A DNA stretch of 64,000 nt. It comes from Parasphingopyxis marina. GTDB taxonomy: Bacteria > Pseudomonadota > Alphaproteobacteria > Sphingomonadales > Sphingomonadaceae. Location of the stretch: assembly GCF_014237875.1 (NCBI RefSeq), contig NZ_JACJVJ010000001.1, positions 1 to 64,000 of the forward strand. The letters are read 5' to 3'. The notes beneath the pieces were generated by a model. That model was not told the DNA's origin. It saw only the letters and a program-made list of their open reading frames with translations, and made no database searches. Shown piece by piece: positions 59,216-64,000 of the stretch; within the stretch, counting starts at the first letter, position 1, and each line of letters begins with the position of its first letter. The translations under genes and the position numbers were made by a program.

Positions 59216-62200
59216 CTATTTACCGATTTGAAGCTTCATCGCATGGAGCGCCACGCCAAGCGGCCGCTGATCGGTGACCCTGTTGTCGACTTTGCGGAAC
59301 TGCATCGCTTTATCCATGTAAAGATCGATTCGGCATTCGGTCCGATCGCCCGCCGCCAGGGGAATCTCTATAGAAGTGCGCTTGCCGCCGCGTTTCACCG
59401 CGAAATGCTGCAGGAAAGCGCCGTCAAGGTAGGCGCGGCCCGTCTGTTCCTCGTCGAGAGCATTGGGCGCTGCATGGGTCGATAGCGTTAGCGTTGCCGC
59501 CTCGTTCGGCGGAAGGCCGCCGACCCTCAGCCGGGAATGGTTGCCGACCGACCAGGCACCCCAAGCCTGGACCTTCGCCCAGCCGCTGCCGAAAATATTT
59601 CCGATGGGCCGGAGATCCCGGATCTGGACCTCCTCGCCGGGCGGCAAAAGGAATACCGGATCGAAGTCCGCGTCTCCAAAGTGCACGCCCAATTCCGGCG
59701 GAAGGTCAATGCCGGGCACAGCGAGCCGCGCAAGGTTCGCTACCTGCCGGGCATCGGCTTCCGCTTCGCCTATCCCCGCAAAGGCATCGATGGCCAGGCT
59801 CCAGGCCGCCGGATCGCTGCGATCGGCATCGAGGCAGCGCAATGCGGCGTCAATGGCAAGGCTCGGCAATCCCTCGGCGAGTGCCAACCGCCCACTTTCG
59901 CGCAGGACCGCAGGCGATGCATCGGCCCCTGCGCCGACCCTGTCGAGCAATTTGGCCGCCGCGTCCGCCAGATCGAGCGTTTCGAACTCGGCAGCCATCG
60001 CGAGGGCTGGCGATGGCGACGCGTCGCTTCGCGCCAAAACCGCATCGTGCCGGTCCATCGCTTCGGCGAACATATCGAGGCCGGCATAGACAGCGGCGCG
60101 CGAAAACCGGTCCCGCGCCAGGGCCAGCGCCTTTTCCCGCCGTTCGGCCCACAACACCCTGTCGGTCAACAGCGCGATGCAGCCGTCACTGAATTCCGCT
60201 GCGCTTTGCGCGACGATCCCGAGCGCATCGGCGACGGCTTCCAGGCCCTCGACCGCTGGAGGCAGGCAGACGCTCGGCAAGCCGATGGCCGCGGCCTCCA
60301 CCGTCTTGATCTTGAGCCCGGTGCCGGCGACGGTCGGATTGATGGCAATCGCACTCTGCCCCAGCGCGCCAAGCAGCTGGTGGCGGGTCATCTCGCCAAG
60401 CGCGACCGCGCCCTCCGGCAGCGCGTCGAATTCGTTGCAGATACGCCCTCCGATCCGGAGCTCGGCATGCGGCAGGGCTTCGTGGATCCGCGGCCAACAA
60501 TTCTCGAGAAACCAGTTCAGCGCCGCGACGTTCATCGAATTGCCGCTGGCGTGGAAGATCAGCGCACTGCTGCCGAAGGCTTCCTCGTCGGTTCGATAGG
60601 GCCAGACCTCTTCCAGCGCGTCATATTCGCACAGCATGACGGGATTGGTGACGCCGATCGACGGGAAATAGACCCTCTCGCTTTCCGAAATGGCGAGCAC
60701 CGTCGCGCCGGGCACCGCGTTCAGCACATCGCGTTCCAGTTCCGGGCTCGTCTTGCGATACATGAGGTCGAGTTTGCGGCCGTCAAATTCGGTAGGCAGG
60801 CGTGAAAGTGCGTCATGGGTGACGATAGCCACCGGCGGCAAAGCGACCGTATCGGCAAGCTCTTCGGCAACCCTCACCATATGGGTGTAATTGCAGACCA
60901 ATCCCGCATAGGCGTTGGCGCCCATCAAGGTGCGTGCCATTTCGACCGCAGCATCCGGAACGATCGTATAGGGGTGGAAGAGGTCGCTATCGGCGGCCTC
61001 GCCCTCGAAGAACTGCCGTTCTTGGGGCAGCAATGCATCGCTTTCGATCATCTGGCCGATGCGGCCCCTGGCGTTCACCGAAGGCGCGGCACGCCAGTCG
61101 GGAAAGCCCACCGGGAAGACGCGCACCCGCTCGCCGAATTCCTTCGCCAGCGCCTTGGCGTTGACATTGCCGACCAGCAGCAGATCGACGAGATATCCCT
61201 GGCGCAGGAAATGGTGGATCAGATTGCGCGTCACGACGCGGTTGCCCTGATCGGCGGGAAGCGGCGGGACGAGGCTCGCTACGAGCACTCGCCGTTCGGC
61301 CACGGCAGAGGCCTGCCCGTCCGGTTGTGGAGCCGAGCGTCCACCGGGCGCATAAAAGGCTGAAACAGAATCCCCGCCGGCAAATCGGACATCGCTCGGA
61401 TAGCGATATTCCGCCGACCAGACGGGATCGCCGCTTTCGATCACAATGCGCGGGTCCGCCGTCTCGGCATCCCCGACCGCCCGGTCCAGCCAGACCATAT
61501 GATGGGTCTTGTCCGCAAAAGCACTGCGCACGCGCCGCATTTCACCATTGCCGAAGCGGAATATTTCGCCGGCAACCGGCAACGCGCCATCCTTCCTGAT
61601 CGCCAGCCCGCAACGCTGAAGCGCGGTTGCGCCGTTCCACACGCCCTCTTCCCACTGGCCGTCGTCGATGCGCTTCAAACTCCCGGTCCGGGCGCCAGGC
61701 TTGACGATTCGGACGCTGCGGGGATGGCCGTGTCGCCACGGGCTAAGGCCGCGTTCGACGGTCAGCCGATCGAGGCGCCGCTTGCGCCGGATACCCGTCA
61801 CGCGATGACTACTGCCATCGCCAAGTTCGATCATTGCGCCGGGATAGACACTTTCAGAACGGCTGCCCGGCGCCAGCAGGATCGCCCCCAAACCCTGCTT
61901 GAGGGGATGGCGAGCAACGCCGCGGCAATATTTTTTATCGGAAAGCATCGCCACCCGGCGGCTCGGTATAGCCCCGGCGAGCCGGACGTCCGCGCGCGAA
62001 GGCGGATAGCCCGAGAAACACGCCACGACGCCGTGCACGCCGCGGGCATAGATGACGGACCCGGTTTCAACGAATGGCCGATCCCTGCACTCAAGCGCAA
62101 AGCCCGTGCCATCTGCGGTCGCCGTGCGCCATTGCTGACCATCGCCGCTATAGAGCACGCGATCGATATCTTCCGCGCCCTTGCCGTCCAGCACGATCGT

Positions 62201-63748
62201 CAGCCCGCCCCCTTCGCCGTCGTCCTTGCCGATCCGGACATCGAAGCCGGGAACCCGTTTGGGTTTGCCTTCCACCCGGAATTCAAATTCATAATCCTGG
62301 GCGTCGTCTTCGAACCGAACGCGCCAGCCGAGCATGGCATCGGGGCTTTTGGGGCGAGGCAGCGTCGCAAAGAGCCTGGAAAGGACGGTATCGCCTTCTC
62401 TGCCTTCTTCCTGAAGGCAGCAATGGATAAAGCTCGGCGTGCCATCGAGCGGTTCGACGGCGCGGACCGGACTTGGCCCCGCCAGTTGAAGATCGATCAA
62501 CCATCGCTTGCCGGTCGCCCGTCGCAACTGAACGATCGTCGGCGGCCGCCACCAGCTTTCGAAGCGCTTGCCTGTATCCATCGCCTCACGGCCAGAGGGT
62601 TCCCAGAGCATTCTCGCGGATCGCGGGGTGGGGCCAACGGCATCCATCGAGCGCACAAAGGCCTCGAGCGCGGCGCGACCGACGCTATCGATGTCCGCAC
62701 GGCCCCGCACCGCGTTTCGCAACGCTTCGGCGCGCTCAGACTCGGCGAAGGCGCGCTCGACGGCTTCGGCCAGCGCTTCGACATCGAAAGCCGGGGCCAA
62801 ATGCGCGACCTTGCCGACCGTTTCCTGCAACACCGGCAAATCGTAACACGCCGTTTCCACGCCCATATAGGCCGCTTCGACCGGAGGATATCCATAGCCT
62901 TCGAAGTGACTGGGAAACAGCAGGACGCGCGACCGCGCGAGCAAGGCAAATTTCTGCTCGTCGCTGATCGCCGAATAGGTTTCGAGCCGGGCATTCTCCG
63001 CTTCGGCCAGCCGCTCGCGCAATTGGGCTTCGAATTCTTTATCGAGACCGCCACCGGCAACGATGCGCAATATCCGGTTGTTCCATGTCGAGGGCGCCAG
63101 CGCGAGGAGATCGGCACCGCCCTTGTGCTGGTCAGCGCTGCGCACAAAGGCGATGATCGCGTCATCGCGCTCCTGTACCGGCACGGCATCGGCCGCGGCG
63201 CTGTTGATCGGCGGCGGCACCGTTTCGAAGCGAACCCCCGCCACCGGACTGGTGTAGAAATCCTTGGCGTATTTCTGAGATTCCAGCGCGCTCGACACGA
63301 CGAGCCCACCCTTATCCACAATGCGCCGCCACCCGTCCCACAGCCGCAGGTCTCGGGGTTCCGGCGCGAGCGCGTTGAACCAATCGCCGCTTTCGAAATT
63401 GAGCAGCGCCAGCCGCGCTTTGCGCTTGCCGGCGAAGGCAAGCGCCGCCGCGTAGAAAGCGGAATGGAAGACGCCGGTCGGGACGACCCAGACGAAATCG
63501 AACCGCCCCTTGGGCATTTCGTCCCGGAAATCTTCCGTGATCGCAAATGTCACGCCGCCCGGGCAAAGCGGCTCCAGGTCGGAAACGAAGACCGGCCGGT
63601 TGTTGGTTACGAAATGCACATCGGCCCCGGCCCGGGCCAGTGCATAGGCCATGATCAGCGCATGATAACGCCCGCCCGAATAGGCGGTGCTATTGTTGGT
63701 GCTGACGATCGCAATGCGCAACGGGCGCTGCTCTGCCCCATCCGTCAT
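59216..63748 (-). CDS. Giant dual GT4 glycosyltransferase, 1510 aa
   Basis: Two glycosyltransferase domains in one chain. The first (about residues 8-375) has IAIVSTNNSTAYSGGRYHALIM, IIAFVRSADQHKGGADLL and LFPSHFEGYGYPPVEAAYMG. The second (about 850-1240) opens RRVLVASLVPPLPADQGNRV and has ALIFHASGNSMNVAALNWFL and VAGTGLKIKTVEAAAIGLPSV. The middle (about 390-830) is beta-rich, with no family recognised; an Ala-rich helical stretch (about 1260-1400) and a small sandwich (about 1430-1510) end the protein. It may add two different sugars in turn. It overlaps the upstream gene as ATGA. Confidence 0.85.
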   Translation of the reverse strand: MTDGAEQRPLRIAIVSTNNSTAYSGGRYHALIMAYALARAGADVHFVTNNRPVFVSDLEPLCPGGVTFAITEDFRDEMPKGRFDFVWVVPTGVFHSAFYAAALAFAGKRKARLALLNFESGDWFNALAPEPRDLRLWDGWRRIVDKGGLVVSSALESQKYAKDFYTSPVAGVRFETVPPPINSAAADAVPVQERDDAIIAFVRSADQHKGGADLLALAPSTWNNRILRIVAGGGLDKEFEAQLRERLAEAENARLETYSAISDEQKFALLARSRVLLFPSHFEGYGYPPVEAAYMGVETACYDLPVLQETVGKVAHLAPAFDVEALAEAVERAFAESERAEALRNAVRGRADIDSVGRAALEAFVRSMDAVGPTPRSARMLWEPSGREAMDTGKRFESWWRPPTIVQLRRATGKRWLIDLQLAGPSPVRAVEPLDGTPSFIHCCLQEEGREGDTVLSRLFATLPRPKSPDAMLGWRVRFEDDAQDYEFEFRVEGKPKRVPGFDVRIGKDDGEGGGLTIVLDGKGAEDIDRVLYSGDGQQWRTATADGTGFALECRDRPFVETGSVIYARGVHGVVACFSGYPPSRADVRLAGAIPSRRVAMLSDKKYCRGVARHPLKQGLGAILLAPGSRSESVYPGAMIELGDGSSHRVTGIRRKRRLDRLTVERGLSPWRHGHPRSVRIVKPGARTGSLKRIDDGQWEEGVWNGATALQRCGLAIRKDGALPVAGEIFRFGNGEMRRVRSAFADKTHHMVWLDRAVGDAETADPRIVIESGDPVWSAEYRYPSDVRFAGGDSVSAFYAPGGRSAPQPDGQASAVAERRVLVASLVPPLPADQGNRVVTRNLIHHFLRQGYLVDLLLVGNVNAKALAKEFGERVRVFPVGFPDWRAAPSVNARGRIGQMIESDALLPQERQFFEGEAADSDLFHPYTIVPDAAVEMARTLMGANAYAGLVCNYTHMVRVAEELADTVALPPVAIVTHDALSRLPTEFDGRKLDLMYRKTSPELERDVLNAVPGATVLAISESERVYFPSIGVTNPVMLCEYDALEEVWPYRTDEEAFGSSALIFHASGNSMNVAALNWFLENCWPRIHEALPHAELRIGGRICNEFDALPEGAVALGEMTRHQLLGALGQSAIAINPTVAGTGLKIKTVEAAAIGLPSVCLPPAVEGLEAVADALGIVAQSAAEFSDGCIALLTDRVLWAERREKALALARDRFSRAAVYAGLDMFAEAMDRHDAVLARSDASPSPALAMAAEFETLDLADAAAKLLDRVGAGADASPAVLRESGRLALAEGLPSLAIDAALRCLDADRSDPAAWSLAIDAFAGIGEAEADARQVANLARLAVPGIDLPPELGVHFGDADFDPVFLLPPGEEVQIRDLRPIGNIFGSGWAKVQAWGAWSVGNHSRLRVGGLPPNEAATLTLSTHAAPNALDEEQTGRAYLDGAFLQHFAVKRGGKRTSIEIPLAAGDRTECRIDLYMDKAMQFRKVDNRVTDQRPLGVALHAMKLQIGK

Positions 63749-64000
63749 CGCGCATCCGTCCTGTGCGCGCCGGATCCCTCTGCCCCGACCGCATCCCGCT
63801 TAAGGGCGTCGTCGAAATCGATCCGGTCGAAGGTTTCCAGCGCGCCGCCGCGGGTCGCATTACGGATGAAGCCGCCTTCGCCCTCAATCAGCGCGCGAGC
63901 GGCGAGAAAAGACGTCATGATGTTCAGGATGGCCGGCGGACACCAGGGCTTGCCCGAACGGTAATTCTTGATGAAATGATTCCCGTCGCCGGTCGCGGTG
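63745..64000 (-). CDS. Unidentified protein, C-terminal 84 residues (runs off window)
   Basis: The reading frame enters from the right edge and stops at 63745, with its TGA overlapping the start of the giant glycosyltransferase, so the two are coupled. The visible tail contains GNHFIKNYRSGKPWCPPAIL and later GGALETFDRIDFDDALKRDA. I do not recognise a family from this fragment. The position suggests another glycan-cluster gene. Confidence 0.65.
   Translation of the reverse strand, partial: TATGDGNHFIKNYRSGKPWCPPAILNIMTSFLAARALIEGEGGFIRNATRGGALETFDRIDFDDALKRDAVGAEGSGAHRTDAR

Overview
The window reads as chromosomal DNA of a sphingomonad-type alphaproteobacterium. The signs are high GC, dense same-strand operons with 4-base start/stop overlaps, frequent GTG/TTG starts, two 957-residue TonB-dependent receptors with the 'IVVTGSRIAR' plug opening, and a catabolic gene repertoire (GMC dehydrogenases, SnoaL-like proteins, a lignostilbene-type dioxygenase) common in that group. 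No tRNA, rRNA, IS element or CRISPR array was seen. All assignments come from reading motifs by eye; no database search was run.

Region 1 (1-1391, minus) is housekeeping: the start of metK (SAM synthetase) preceded by a SAM-methyltransferase-like gene.

Region 2 (about 1500-33100) is a catabolic and uptake island. It holds a LysR regulator, two TonB receptors, an old-yellow-enzyme reductase, three MFS carriers (one AAHS/aromatic-acid type), two GMC dehydrogenases, a CocE-type hydrolase, an HSL-type hydrolase, two aldehyde dehydrogenases, a zinc alcohol dehydrogenase, an aromatic O-methyltransferase and a stilbene-cleaving-type carotenoid oxygenase. It also holds seven SnoaL/NTF2-fold domains in six genes and two DUF3237 proteins. 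Ten genes (19066-30232) form one tight operon. Regulators are LysR, a MarR and an unusual protein that fuses two MarR domains. A 14-bp palindrome, consensus GTTGATnTATCAAC, recurs in front of four separate transcription units and suggests one regulon. The combined gene set fits outer-membrane uptake of an aromatic, possibly stilbenoid, substrate, cleavage to aldehydes, oxidation to acids, and side-chain or ring processing by SnoaL/DUF3237 proteins. The substrate is not known.

Region 3 (33212-64000) is a cell-surface region. It contains a 1033-aa RTX protein with a subtilisin/sedolisin-like domain whose usual His is replaced by Glu, and a divergently placed complete type I secretion operon (TolC-like, ABC, HlyD). 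Around these lies a glycan cluster: three GT4-type genes (two very large), a GT2 enzyme, three sulfotransferase-type genes, methyltransferases, a Gfo/Idh/MocA oxidoreductase, 6-phosphogluconolactonase, a protein with two heparinase II/III modules, and a 1042-aa fusion of sulfotransferase, coiled coil, zinc ribbon, methyltransferase-like and Asp-box domains. I infer synthesis and editing of a sulfated or methylated surface glycan next to RTX protein export. The link between the two is positional only.
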